64,000 nt of DNA from Branchiostoma floridae (Eukaryota; Chordata; Leptocardii; Amphioxiformes; Branchiostomatidae). The first letter of the stretch is position 1, and every line of letters begins with the position of its first letter. The notes beneath the pieces are model-generated. The model made no database searches. It was not told the origin of the DNA and worked only from the letters and a program-made list of their open reading frames with translations. Below, in pieces: positions 28,201 to 38,794 of this stretch. The position numbers were made by a program, and so were the translations under genes. Location of the stretch: assembly GCF_000003815.2 (NCBI RefSeq), contig NC_049979.1, positions 14,493,459-14,557,458 of the forward strand, written 5' to 3'.

Positions 28201-31200
28201 GAAGGAACTGTACAGCAACAAGCCACCAGCCTGCAGCAACAGGAAGCCGCTGACCAGCAGCTGGCAATCAACCTGCAGCAGCTAGAAGGAACTGTGCAGC
28301 AACAAGCCACCAGCCTGCAGCAACAGGCAACTGCTGACCAGCAGCTGGCAACCAATCTGCAACAACTGGAAGGAACGGTACAGCAACAAGCCACCAGCTT
28401 GCAGCAACAGGAAACTGCTGACCAGCAGCTGGCAACCAACCTGCAGCAACTAGAGGGAACTGTGCAGCAACAAGCCACCAGCCTGCAGCAACAGGCAACC
28501 GCTGACCAGCAGCTGGCAACCAACCTGCAGCAGCTGGAGGGAACTGTGCAGCAACAAGCCACCAGTCTGCAGCAACAGGAAACTGCTGACCAGCAGCTGG
28601 CAACAAACCTGCAGCAACTAGAGGGAACTGTGCAGCAACAAGCCACCGGCCTGCAGCAACAAGCCATCACGTATGCCCAACAAGCCACCAACTTGCAGCA
28701 ACAGGCTGCCATCATCCAGGAACAATCCGGCACCATCCAGCAACTGGAAGGTATGAATTGATAGTTTGTAGATTTTTACCTTCTTTTGATTGACTTTACA
28801 ATTCGCTGAATTATGTACCTATCCTCTGAATTATGGCACATTCTTTCAGTATTACTTTGCATTACAAAGCAAAAACCTAGTACATATTTTGCTAAAATGC
28901 CTGTAGTATTCAAAAGAGTAGCAAAACCAAAGTCCGACACGTAAATACTGGTGTTTTTGAAAAAAGGAGACCCAGGCTAGTTTCAGCAGTGTGTTTTTTT
29001 TATCACATACATATTCAGAAAGCATATTTCTTCACTCTCAGATATACTGAATGCTCCACGTGACTGCCTGGACTTGTTCAACACCGGCCACAACACCAGT
29101 GATGTCTACGCCATCTACCCAGGGGGGAAGGATCCCATCCATGTGTACTGTGACATGGACACTGACGGGGGCGGATGGACGGTACAAAAATTCAACCAAC
29201 AGAAGCTTTTCAATAATTTGTCTCTGTCAATTCCTCTGTTTCATAATTCCACCAATGAAAAATACAAAATCCATACTGTAGCAGTGTAAATTGTCACTGG
29301 TCCAAGTTTCATGTAACATATTATCAAGATGTCATTGTACCAACATGACTGATGAGGTTTTGTCTGATGCAGGTCTTCCAAAGGCGCCATGATGGTTCAG
29401 TAAGTTTCTCCTTGGACTGGCAGGCCTACAAGACCGGCTTTGGGGACATCAAGTCAGAGTTCTGGCTAGGTAACATATCAATTTGATATATTGAATGTGA
29501 TGGCATATTGTAGTAGTAAATGGAGTAAATTCTAGGCTTACTAAAGTATATGTTATTTTATTTTATTTATTCATTCGGTTGACGTTATGACTCAAAGCAC
29601 AAATTCAATGATGTTTTGAGAAAGAAGTTTGCTAATCATTTTACAGGCAATGACAATCTGGCTGCACTGACTGCCCAAGACGTGTTTGAACTGAGGGTCG
29701 ACCTGGAAGACTTTGAGGGAAACTTAGCTTATGCCAAATACAGCACCTTCAGGGTGAAAGACGAAGTCGAGAACTACCAAATGAATGTGGGTGGATATTC
29801 AGGAACTGCAGGTATGAGGAACAATATCTAACATTTTCTACTCTGAATAGAAACATTTCTTATACACGCAATACAACTTCCAACTTGCCTCCTCCCCCCT
29901 CCCACTTATGAACAATGGACCTGTTCTTTCAGGGGACGACATGACATGGAGTTCCACTGCATTCTTCTCCACCATCGACGCAAGCAACTATGTCCATCCT
30001 GGCCACTGCAACCTTGGCAACAAGGGCGGCTGGTGGTACAGCAGTTGTCGTGATGCCAACCTGAACGGCCAGTACCTGGTTGGAACCCACCAGTACAACG
30101 GGGAAGGAGTGAACTGGTACCAGTGGAAGGGAGACAACTACTCCCTCAAACACACTGAGATGAAGATCAGGCCCAACTAGGCTCACTCACTTGGTCCTAA
30201 CAAATGGTTATAGCTGTACTGTAACTCGAGACATGGCAACCTGCTAAATCTGTGTGAGACGATCTTTCTGCTTCCTGCTGACTTCAATGTTCATCTTTGT
30301 TTCCAGTTTGTGTGCTGCCTACATGTATAGTCCATACCTTGTTTGGCAAGGTACAAACTATAGGGAAGCGAACACAAGGTGGAAACAAAAACATAGCATG
30401 GTTCTGAATGTTGGCTGAGATAAGTGATTTAAATGGATACACATCTTAATGGACATGATGCACATAGGAAAGTAGAAAATAGATGATAGGTAACTCTCTT
30501 ATGCCTCATCATCTGCTGTTAGTGTTTTAGAGCAGCTGAAATGAAGTTGACATTTGAAGGAACTACAGAGTGACTGTAATACCGAGTGGACTGCATGACA
30601 AAACTGTAAACATCCTTTGGTGGGAAATAAAACCTTCACTTCCAGCTTCAATCTTTTTATATGCCTGTATGTTGAATGTGATTGTGTTTTTGTGATATGT
30701 GTTCAAACAAATGATGTCCATTAGTTTCATAAAAAGTAAGAGGATTCAACTAGACATGAATACACAGATTGCAAAAGCATCCTGAAGATCAAAAGTTCAA
30801 CATTCTATGTTTGTTCATTTGCATTGCATAATGGAAATGGGGTCAAATTTTGGGGTCAACATAACTACGCCTGCGCGGTACAGCCGACAGCGTGATTTAT
30901 GACATGGGCATATCGGGATACGTTCCGAACTGTATGGTGTAACACACCAGTATTAAACTTTGGTGTTGGTAAGTGACCTAGGTGTGTCTCCCTTCAATTA
31001 GTCAATAACATAAAGGACCTCCAGCTTAATGCAACTGCCAAAGGACTGTAAACATTTCTAGCAACATGTGAGGTATATGTAGGTTAACAATGGGCATGAT
31101 TTAAACTCTCAACCTCTAGTTCTATAGTCAAGGTTACTCATCCATGGACCAAATTGTTCACTTTTAAGCAACATTGGGACTGGTGTTTTTCAAGTAGAAT

Positions 31201-34200
31201 CAAACTCCAATCAGGACAGTAAAAAACTTAACAGACTCTAGTTTCTATGGTCCACTTTTAGTCTGCTTGAGACTGGCTTAGCCTGATTAATCTTGCTTAT
31301 AGCAGCCTGACCAACATCCTGCCAGCTTGCAGGGAGGGGCCAGTTACAGCCCTAGACAGCAGAGTTTGTGTTACACAAAGACTTTCTCATTCACCACATT
31401 CTAACATTATCAATACATGTTTGAAACAGGGATATTGTATTATGAGGAGTAATTGGACTACTACTTACATCAAATCTGAGAGCAGGAGGTCTGGAACTTA
31501 AGGCATATGTGGACGAGGCCATCAACTTCTTCTCTAGGTCTTCAAGCCTGAATGCATAGAAGAATAGTATGATCAATCGTCCATCCGTTCATAAAGAAAA
31601 CTTAAGTGAAATCTCCATCATCACAGATTTTTTAAACAAATAAAAAGTGCATGTTCTTCTATCAGTTGTAAATTCAGAAAAAAATCTTAAACAGCAAAAA
31701 ATGCAGATAAAAAGTGTCATCCTTACTGCTGTCTGGCTCTCTTGACCTCTGACACCAGCTGTTCCTGACCCAGGGCCACCTGGACTAAGTCTGGGTGTTC
31801 AGTCTGCAAAGATGGAGGACAACAGTGAAAACAGGACTTTTAGAAACATGGTGTTACACTAACACAATGTAATGCTAACCATAATTTCCACTTGTACAGA
31901 CGCACCCTAATAAACACCTCCTGAGACTGGACTGCCAAAGACTTACCGCACATGTACTATTACTTAAAAGTAACTATTTATGAGTCCAAGGAACAATCCA
32001 AATTGAATTAGAAGAGTTGCTTTAAGTTGAAGTTATAGTTATACTGGATATCCGCTTGCACAATTAGCATGGTTGCTAGTGTAACTACATGTAGGCAATA
32101 CATCCTGTACAGACCATATGATACAAATGTAGCATAGAATGTGGTGAGGAATACTTGTAGCATGTTGTGCATGAAAAACAACAACTTGGCATGACCAATT
32201 ACATGTACCATGAACACATAGTGTGTCAGAGTCAGACAGATTATACTAAGATGGGACCAACTTTTGGTTTGAGCTGAATTCTTTTTGAGGCATGAAAACA
32301 TTTTTTTACTTAATTGTTACACACAAAAATATACAAGTAACATTTATATATATTATAAGCCAAGAAGGCCAGATGTTGGACAAAACTGGAAAAATTCCCA
32401 CATTCATCAAATGAACATTTCGTTTACACAGAAAGTAAGTCTTGTCTTACCTTCTCATGTGAAAGGTATTGGTCGTACTGCTGTATGGGGCTCCAGCCAG
32501 TCATGATGTCATAGGTGATGACGCTCCCCAGGGAGTGTGCCAGGAGCGAAACCTTCCCCCCCTTCGGCTGGAAGTACGGGTTCCTGGTGCAGAACTCCTG
32601 GTAGATCCTGTTCAACTCCTGTTGGAGACATCTGGTGATCTGGGAACAAAACAGATAACATGTCTCTGTGTGATCTGAATGTGCAGTGGATACAGCATGG
32701 TGTTTTTTCAATCTCAATTTGTCAAAGTTATTGAGACTGGAATGCCTCAGATACTTCTCCCAGAAGTCCAGTGGTATGTGAAAGGTGTCCACTGTGAAAC
32801 ATACTTCAGTTATTGGGTAAATATATAACTTATGATTATCATCACCATCATTCTTTCTGCTTTTTCAGCAGACGTTCTACTGACTGGTTAATACAGGTAC
32901 AGAGTCTCTCAAAGTCTATATCAAACCTCATTTCTGTAGAGGGGGCTCATGTAGTACATGATGTCCATGGCACTAGCATTCAGAACCTCCCGTAACCCAC
33001 GGATCTTGTCTGGTGTGATGCTCTCCACTATGCCTGCCAAAAAAAAGGATGTTTTACAAGATGACACTTAATTTTTATTACAAAATAGCAATACAACTAC
33101 ATAACATTACATTACAGAGATGCAAAGAAACAGATTTTGATCAATTAGCATTACACTGTGTTTTTAGCTATAATGATATACTCTTTAAAAATACTGGGTA
33201 CTGCAAAGCATCTACAATTATTCTGTCATCAACAATTCGTAAGGTCATGTAAGTATCAAATAAGGAAGCATTAACCTAAATGACCCCTCTGTCAGAGATG
33301 ACAAAAGTAATAAAGGTAGGCTGGGGATTATGTGAATTAAGGATACTGACAAGACACCCCTGGAACATTGTCCTCAGTTGGGAAGGAGCAAGAGACTTTG
33401 CAATGACCTACATGTAAGCTGGAGTACTTTTGAAACTATCAAATGCTCCAGGTGGAATAGGAGGGCCTGAGTAAGAATAACTAAGACCCCACCTCCATCC
33501 AGTGTCAGCCCCGACCTCCATTCCACAGGGAGGAACTCCACCCGCTGGTCGTCTGGCAGGTGGGGGAAGTGGCTCTCCTGTATCTTACTGGCTGCCTGTC
33601 TGAGACTGTAGGGGGAGGGGGGCACACCAAGAAAACATCTTTTTTCAGTGGTAACAACAGGAATTGTGCCATATCTTAGAATCACATAGTGTCACCCAAC
33701 TTATGTTCTTATTGATAAAAAAATTCTATAGGAAGGGATGACGTGATGTAGGATGTAACTTATTCTTAGAGTTGTGGTCAATCATGCTCACCTACAATTA
33801 AAAATATAAATGTTCAAAATACATTATGAGAATTTTCCCTATAATATGTGCACTTTAAAGATTCGTCTGGCATTTATTGATTTTGTTCCAGGCTCCAGCT
33901 GGTATCACATGACAGAGGCCAACTCCTGGGTCATAGTTGTCATTGAGTTAATGTAGCATGGTGTGCTGATATGTGTCTGTGCTGTTGTAGAATCCACAAG
34001 GCCAAGCTGAGACACCTGTGTTCATTAATCCTCACTGTGTCCACCTCTGATAGTAACTCACCCACTGTTCAAATCAACCCAAAATCAATAGTGTAGAAGG
34101 ACTTGGAAATACCAAACGAATACCAAGTACTAATACTGGTCGTTTCAATTTTGGAAAGTACTTTTTTTTAAATGTCATGGGCAATGTTAGAACCCCCATA

Positions 34201-37200
34201 TTTAATCTTAATGATCATTCCAAATACTGTTTGAACCATGCCTCCCTATTTAATATTGCATCGTTATTTCTGTAAGAATGTTTTATGGTTTTCATAGATT
34301 GAACACAGAGGTTAAAACAGTAGCCGTAAAATCAGAACAGTGCTTAATGTTGTGTGCATAATACTCTTAGTACTTAGGAACTGAAATATTATCTGATGTC
34401 TCTTTTACCAGTGTTTTGTTTCATTACTGTTGTCCAGCCATTGTAACTTGGTAGCGTGTACTCGTTACTTACTCAGCCACACATTTGATAATCCTGCCAG
34501 TGTCCATTTTCTGCCCAATGCCATGGATGACCAGAACCAGGTGTGTTATGTCTGATGGTTTGTCGTCCATCTTGGCCTCATATCGATAGCCACGGTGAAG
34601 TTTGGTGCCACTAGTCGTAGCTAGAAAAGAAAAGACATGATCTTCTTGCTCTTATACTGTAATATACCTGTAAAAAATACATCAGCTACAGTTTTGTAAC
34701 ATTTCTGTCATAACTACCAAATACATGCTCTACTGTCATCAATAAATGTTTGAAAATGCTGTTTGGAGTGAAGAACATACCTTTAGAAATCCCAAGCTTC
34801 TTCCCAACGAACCGGATACCACGGGAAGTCTTGCTGTCACTGAAGAGGAAGACCTCAGACGGGCTGTACCAATCCACATGGCTGTCTTGAAACCTCACAT
34901 TCAGCACTGGGGACACAATCAATACTCCAATTAGCTAAATGTAGGTACAATGAGTCTGCGTTGTGGGATATTGTCTGGAACAGCCGATAACTAATGGTGT
35001 CTTTTGGGATCTGGACTAATTCAGAATAAACCGGTATTCACCTACATGGATGATATGGATGATATCCATCATATGTACACTCATTTGGCCTTCCCAAGGA
35101 CATAACATATAATCAAATATAATGCACGATACAAATATATATAATGCCATTTGAGATCTCCAGGGATGCATAACATCCACTTGGTGTGGCCTATTGTCAG
35201 CCTACATGTTTAGTTGGTAAAATCTTATTTAACGTGGTGTAATCAAATACAGTGTACTGTACGCAATTTCACACAAATGTGTAACAAATAATCTGAGAGT
35301 CCACAATAACAATGACTGGAAATAGCAAGGCAAATCATTCCCAGTAACCACTGTTGTTTTTTTATGTTTTGCTGATAGCCTTGACCTGTTTCCCATCCCA
35401 TAATCATGATGACTTGGCTCCAGGCCAGCCCTCTAGATGGTATATAATGTCCCCTCCCCATAGCTAGGATGAATATCAGGTGATATTGGTACTCTATCTG
35501 ACCATGATTGCAGCTGTGACTATCATTCTAGAAGTAAGTTCTGGAAATCTAGAGATCCATATAAGGCCACAGCAAGTAAATTTTCTGGATGACATCAGCG
35601 CGTGCATTGATTTTTGCATGATTTCAGAAAAAAAAACAAGATTTTTTTTCTTCTGCAGGGATGGTCAACATGACGATAGAGTACCAAAATGAGCAAATAT
35701 ATTGTGCTGTAGCCTAATAATTGTACTTGTAGAAGTGACACTTACGAGGTACCCAGGGCTGTAGTTGTAGAAATGAAACTTATTGGATAGTTGTAAAAGT
35801 GACACCAATATGGAAGCTATGAGTGTGGTTACCAACTTTGTTGGTGATGCCAATCTACCACACTAGTGTCACTTTTTCCACACCAGTGCATGTCTTAAAT
35901 ACAGGAATGAATGCGTTTTTGCCTCTGATACCATGTTTTGTCCCTTTAAGTCTGTTTACAACAGTCATCACAACTTGATGGTGCCTATTTTTGAAGATTT
36001 TGAAGATATTTTTTTTTCACCCATCTTGTTTTTTTTTTTCGCCCTATCGCACTATTTTTGCAGTCTGCAGAGGATGTCATCCATAAAATTTACTTGCTGT
36101 GGCCTAATGCAGATCAGAACATCTGTTGGCACAACATGAGATGCAAAATGCAGGAAAGTATGATCTACTGTACTAGTACTTTGAAACAGTCAAAAATGAC
36201 ATGAGGAAAATAAATAAAAGAATTGACGTTGGCTATATCTACTAAGACAGGTTGGGTTTGACTTGTTTTCTGGAAGCAAAGGATGACAAAGAGTAAATTT
36301 TTCTACAATTTGTGGGTTTTGAGAATGTAACCAAGGAGCTTTGATAAGATAAAAGCTCCTTGATGTAACTTAAGAAAAAAGGGGGTTTCTGGAAAGGTAT
36401 GGGAATGCCATTGTGACAATTGTTTCTTTTGACAGAATAAAATGAGCTTGGAAATCAAATGTCAACTTCTGGTCCAGAAGCAGGGTAAATATCCACTATA
36501 TATACCATATACACATGCTACAAATAAACAAACCCGTTTGTTGTTTGGTGGGGCTGCTGTGCAGAGGAACCCTCTGTCCTCTCCACTTCCCCAGATGTTC
36601 TGTCTCCAGCTGTGCTGCAATGTCCTCCTCCACAGGCTGCCACGTCCCGTCATGGAACCACTGACCCCGCAGCACCTTGATGGGCTTACCTGTGTGTGTG
36701 TATGGGGGGAGGTAAGATATTTTGTTGCTTTCACATAAACAGAAAGTAATGTACACTTTAATGGCATTGCCATATTGTATCGGATATTCCGTGTGTTTGA
36801 CTTTGAAGACTGAATGTAGAACATGTATCTTCATCACTGTTCATTACGAAACTCCCCCCCCCCCCACCCCACAGAATCATAGACATTGTGATATGATGTG
36901 ATACAAGGTAGTAAGTGATACAAAACTGCAAATCTAATCCATTGCTATTTATAACCTTTCATCTCTGTCACGCACACACACACACACACTCACGCACACA
37001 CACACACATCATGGTTGCCATGGCAACTGCCTCCTCCTGTGACTCACCTGACCAGTAGATGGGGTAGCAATGTTTGGTGGCCACACACACCTCGTGAACA
37101 CCTCCCCGCACCACGATCAGGTCCACTTTCTCCTCTGGGGGCGTGTTCCCCTGGTGGAAGTGAACCTGTCGGTACTTAGTCTCAATCCTTAAGGAGTCGT

Positions 37201-37600
37201 AACCGATGAAGGGTTCCCACTGAGGCTTCTTCCCGGGTTCTTCCGTCTCGTAGAACCATCTGACTTCCTCGGGTCTCAAGTCCGTCACGACGTCTTGGGT
37301 TGTGGAGACGTTGGCGCTAGCAGAGGGGAGACCCGGGCGAGGGGGTACCGCGGGCCTGGGCGGCCTGGGGGGCCTGGCAGGGCTTTGCCGCACGGGAGAC
37401 TCCGTCAGATCGATAACTTCGGGATTGTAAGCGGGTGGTCTCTCGTCTTCGTACTGCTGTGCCATCTCCAACCCGTACGGATCTGAGTCGTCAAAAGCAG
37501 CCTGCTGACGATAGTTCCTGCCCATGGCTACCATGGGCCTCCAGACACCTTCACCACTGTCTCGATCACCGAACTGGTCCCCGGGGGACGGGTATTCCAT
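7269..37600 (-). CDS. DDHD1: Phospholipase DDHD1 (phosphatidic-acid-preferring phospholipase A1)
   Basis: Fifteen coding exons, 767 residues: 37600-37048, 36689-36534, 34906-34781, 34620-34473, 33605-33493, 33033-32927, 32639-32451, 31803-31727, 31547-31469, 11532-11383, 11154-11004, 10463-10332, 10104-9967, 8117-8088, 7423-7269; all splice phases close. Landmarks in order: [10 protein letters not shown] and [10 protein letters not shown] near residue 110-140; [12 protein letters not shown]; the [14 protein letters not shown] loop; [10 protein letters not shown]; the catalytic serine motif [16 protein letters not shown] near residue 437; then the DDHD domain with [34 protein letters not shown] and [13 protein letters not shown]1 hydrolyses phosphatidic acid and phosphatidylinositol at cytosolic membrane surfaces; the MTGW block and the C-terminus separate it from DDHD2 and SEC23IP. 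The stretch between residues 616 and 716 is low-complexity Ser/Gly-rich and poorly conserved, so small exons there could be missed or alternative. The Pro-rich N-terminus is unlike the Gly-rich human one. Confidence 0.93.
9738..9772. repeat. ATTC microsatellite
   Basis: Interrupted tandem ATTC units (TTCATTCAATCATTCATTCA and onward) inside a DDHD1 intron. Confidence 0.8.
12109..15572 (+). CDS. Fibrinogen-domain lectin A (ficolin-like), nested in DDHD1 intron 9
   Basis: Seven exons, 388 residues: 12109-12234, 12584-12748, 13203-13416, 13751-13896, 14164-14260, 14670-14834, 15319-15572, phases closed. Signal peptide [20 protein letters not shown], then a Cys cluster CTSTCC that could link chains, then about 125 residues of Gln-rich coiled coil, then a C-terminal fibrinogen-related domain starting [20 protein letters not shown] and passing [69 protein letters not shown] and ending [10 protein letters not shown]. 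The calcium-site DRD and the paired cysteines are present. Such proteins are secreted oligomeric lectins that bind acetylated sugars; the immune role here is inferred from family. A TATAAA sits at 12075-12080. Acceptor of exon 5 is TCATCAG rather than the TGATGCAG used in copies B and C. Confidence 0.88.
15595..15600 (+). terminator. Polyadenylation signal AATAAA of lectin A
   Basis: AATAAA 22 bases after the lectin A stop codon. Confidence 0.7.
16190..16330 (+). repeat. Dispersed repeat, copy 1 of a close pair
   Basis: The stretch with CCAACCAATCCCTGAATTTC, TTGGTTGTTTTC, GGTATCCAGACCATT and GTGTGTCATG is repeated in the same orientation at about 17425-17575 with small indels. It is about 140 bases long and has no visible coding content. 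Not assigned to a family. Confidence 0.7.
16748..17225 (+). repeat. About 470-bp interspersed element, copy 1
   Basis: Shares order and sequence with 25893-26368: a TTTTTCTT...GGACCGG start, GCATTTTGGGGCTTACTGG, GAAATGGACNATTGTTTTG, a CACAAGTTTTCACA block, and an end dominated by GGTCCAGGT/ACCTGGACC inverted motifs and GTACNGGTACCCA. The inverted ACCGGTACAGAA-like ends suggest a non-autonomous DNA transposon. It lies between lectin genes A and B. Confidence 0.7.
17425..17575 (+). repeat. Dispersed repeat, copy 2 of a close pair
   Basis: Same-orientation partner of 16190-16330, sharing CCTTGGTTGTTTTC, ATAGTATCCAGACCATTC, TGTGTCATG and TTTATCACATGTTGCTACA. The two copies flank the 470-bp element copy 1 (16748-17225), which may have inserted between or inside them. 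Confidence 0.65.
18290..18915. mobile_element. Decayed TIR element, possibly mariner-like
   Basis: Starts GGGGGCATTCAATAAGTTCT and ends with AGAATTTATTGATTGTCCCT, which is an imperfect inverted copy of the start. The interior shows no readable transposase. The TTCAATAAGTT terminus is reminiscent of some mariner relatives, but the family call is weak. Confidence 0.35.
19018..23165 (+). CDS. Fibrinogen-domain lectin B with Gln-rich coiled-coil repeats
   Basis: Six exons, 661 residues: 19018-19266, 20316-21402, 21515-21654, 22046-22142, 22379-22543, 22918-23165. Signal peptide [18 protein letters not shown], a short linker, the Cys pair CQASC, then one 1087-base exon encoding about 360 residues of heptad coiled coil built from 14-residue units ([14 protein letters not shown], four near-identical in a row) and 28-residue units (two full copies of the [12 protein letters not shown] type). 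The fibrinogen-related domain runs from [20 protein letters not shown] to [10 protein letters not shown] with [32 protein letters not shown] and LNGQYL. The calcium motif seen in copy A as STKDRDNE reads STKDASNY here, so the second acidic residue is gone. Likely a secreted multimeric lectin; coil length implies a stalk several times longer than in copy A. Confidence 0.88.
21080..21335 (+). repeat. 84-bp coding minisatellite in lectin B
   Basis: Near-identical 84-base units encode [18 protein letters not shown] plus a variable ten-residue end. Two full units and flanking partial units are present. Each unit is two 42-base sub-units, that is four heptads, so copy-number change keeps the coil register. 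Confidence 0.85.
23588..23593 (+). terminator. Candidate polyadenylation signal of lectin B
   Basis: AATAAA about 420 bases after the lectin B stop codon; no closer canonical signal was seen. Confidence 0.4.
23780..24830 (+). mobile_element. Decayed non-LTR retrotransposon (LINE) reverse-transcriptase fragment
   Basis: Translating the three plus frames piecewise gives the order of a CR1/L2-like reverse transcriptase: SRAFDSVQH, a [10 protein letters not shown] block, QRTPRPVDF with [15 protein letters not shown] (the FADD-box equivalent, here VDD), [33 protein letters not shown] and a [17 protein letters not shown]-like C-terminal segment. Frame changes and stops interrupt it many times, and the 5' endonuclease part is absent. 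It sits between lectin genes B and C, in the same orientation. Confidence 0.7.
25226..30180 (+). CDS. Fibrinogen-domain lectin C with longer Gln-rich coiled coil
   Basis: Six exons, 770 residues: 25226-25381, 27244-28750, 29042-29181, 29373-29469, 29647-29811, 29933-30180. The exon structure is the same as copy B. Signal peptide [20 protein letters not shown], Cys pair CDVTC, then a 1507-base coiled-coil exon with four 14-residue QATSLQQLE-type units and six 28-residue [12 protein letters not shown]-type units (two in copy B). The exon is exactly 420 bases longer than its partner in B, a multiple of 42. The fibrinogen-related domain spans [20 protein letters not shown] to [10 protein letters not shown]. 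The calcium motif is STIDASNY, again without the D-x-D of copy [11 protein letters not shown] and LNGQYL remain. A CATAAATA motif lies about 50 bases before the start codon. Function by family: secreted pattern-recognition lectin. Confidence 0.88.
25893..26368 (+). repeat. About 470-bp interspersed element, copy 2
   Basis: Same-orientation copy of 16748-17225, located in the first intron of lectin C. Shared blocks include CGTTTTGGGGCTTACTGG, GCGAAATGGACTATTGTTTTG, AGGTCCAGACCTGGACCTGA and GTACTGGTACCCACCCC. Together the two copies bracket lectin B and the LINE fragment. Confidence 0.7.
28100..28665 (+). repeat. 84-bp coding minisatellite in lectin C
   Basis: Six near-identical 84-base units encode [18 protein letters not shown] followed by QQQ and an alternating [12 protein letters not shown] or ETADQQ end. 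The alternation of ATADQQ and ETADQQ units suggests that the array grew by duplicating a 168-base pair of units. Confidence 0.88.
30626..30631 (+). terminator. Candidate polyadenylation signal of lectin C
   Basis: AATAAA about 450 bases after the stop codon, a distance like that of lectin B. Confidence 0.45.
36970..37011. repeat. CA microsatellite
   Basis: CACACACAC run interrupted by CTCACG, just downstream of the first DDHD1 exon. Confidence 0.85.
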
Positions 37601-38496
37601 GGTGACAGGCGCGTTTTCTCAGTTTTTACCAGGAATCAGCTTTCTGGGTTCCAACGTACACAGCACCCGGCAGGTCACTCCAGGGCGTTCACCTTTCACC
37701 CTTCAGCTGTTATCAACGCAGCTAAATGTAAAAACCTTCATATATGTCTTCCGTCAAAATTTTACAAATAATCTCCCATACCTAGATTTTTTTACATCAC
37801 AATTAATATTTTGACGGATTTAAGTTATAGGAAGTAAATATTGTACCCATCATTGTTTACTTTTAGAGAGTGCAATTATGACCTTTATGTTTCGATGCTA
37901 CTCAATCAAGAAATATAGGAGAGGTGACTCAGAACGTGATGTTGGTTTCGTAATTCCCAAATCATCATACGTAAGTCACTTCACATCATACGTGTTCATT
38001 GTTTTATACTTTCTCGGTTAGGGAAAATCTCTTGTCATTCCTTCAAGATTTATAGTAGAAGGTAAGGTTTGGTCATTGAACGTTGGGGAGGGGGGAAGAG
38101 CAGAGGGAGGGGTGTTTAAATAGGGATGTTACTCAACATGCTACAAAGTTAAGTTGTGCACTATTCTCTCAAAGTACTTTGTACATGTGGTATTCCTGTG
38201 TAACTTGTGTAGTGTACGCAAGGCGTACTAATTGTATGTATACTTTGATTATTTTTTATCCATCCAAGGACGTTAAACTTATATAACGTCCTTGATCCTC
38301 TTTTATGGGTTATGCTTAGTCTTATTTTCTTGACGCAATGAATGTGATTTGTCAAGTTATTTGCTTAACGTACTGAATAAGTAGATAAAACGTTAAGTTA
38401 GATGTTTCATTCTTGCAGGATTTTCCATATTCTTTCGAAACTCCATAAAATCTGTCAATAGAATCTCTCTTAAACCTGTTCCATTCCAGTTTGCAG
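37601..38496. promoter_or_regulatory. Divergent interval between DDHD1 and SMIM12
   Basis: Start codons of DDHD1 (minus) and SMIM12 (plus) face away from each other about 0.9 kb apart, so both promoters must lie here. SMIM12 coding sequence begins shortly after an acceptor-like CATTCCAG/TTTGCAG, implying a non-coding first exon upstream. No TATA box was recognised. Confidence 0.5.
38265..38294. repeat. Short palindrome CAAGGACGTTA...TAACGTCCTTG
   Basis: Eleven-base arms, CAAGGACGTTA and TAACGTCCTTG, with an eight-base loop. The same arms recur at 48845-48868 with a two-base loop, which suggests a very small fold-back element or solo ends of one. Confidence 0.65.
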
Positions 38497-38524
38497 GTTC
38501 CTGAGAGTCCAAACCAACGCTGCA

Positions 38525-38794
38525 ATGTGGCAGGTTTTCATCAGGACCTACGCACCGTACATCACCTTCCCTTTTGCCCTGGTCATCGGCTTCGTTGGGT
38601 ACAACTTTGAGAACCTCGTACGTGGCGGGAAACAGCAGCCTTACCGGAACAAGAGCATCCTTGAGGAGCGAGAGGAGAGGAAGTTGGAGGCAATTGAGGA
38701 GAAGGACCCCACGGAAGTGGACAAGTTGAAGGAGAAGAAGTTTGTGCCTCGTTCAGTGTTGGACAAAAACCAGCCGGGCTGGAAGGGTTTGTGA
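38525..38794 (+). CDS. SMIM12: Small integral membrane protein 12
   Basis: A single coding exon of 89 residues: MWQVFIRTYAPYITFPFALV, a transmembrane helix (about residues 10-30) and a charged C-terminal half with SILEEREERKLE and FVPRSVLDKNQPGW. Human SMIM12 has the same plan ([46 protein letters not shown]) and nearly the same length. It is a single-pass membrane protein with no settled function. The start codon is the first ATG after a probable splice acceptor. Confidence 0.92.
   Translation: MWQVFIRTYAPYITFPFALVIGFVGYNFENLVRGGKQQPYRNKSILEEREERKLEAIEEKDPTEVDKLKEKKFVPRSVLDKNQPGWKGL

Noticed and set aside
27981-28736. A 251-codon minus-strand open frame rich in Cys, Trp and Ala
   Set aside because: It is the mirror of the Gln-rich coiled-coil repeats of lectin C. 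CAGCAA repeats lack stops on the other strand. The same holds for minus frames at 20453-21412 and 27381-27852.
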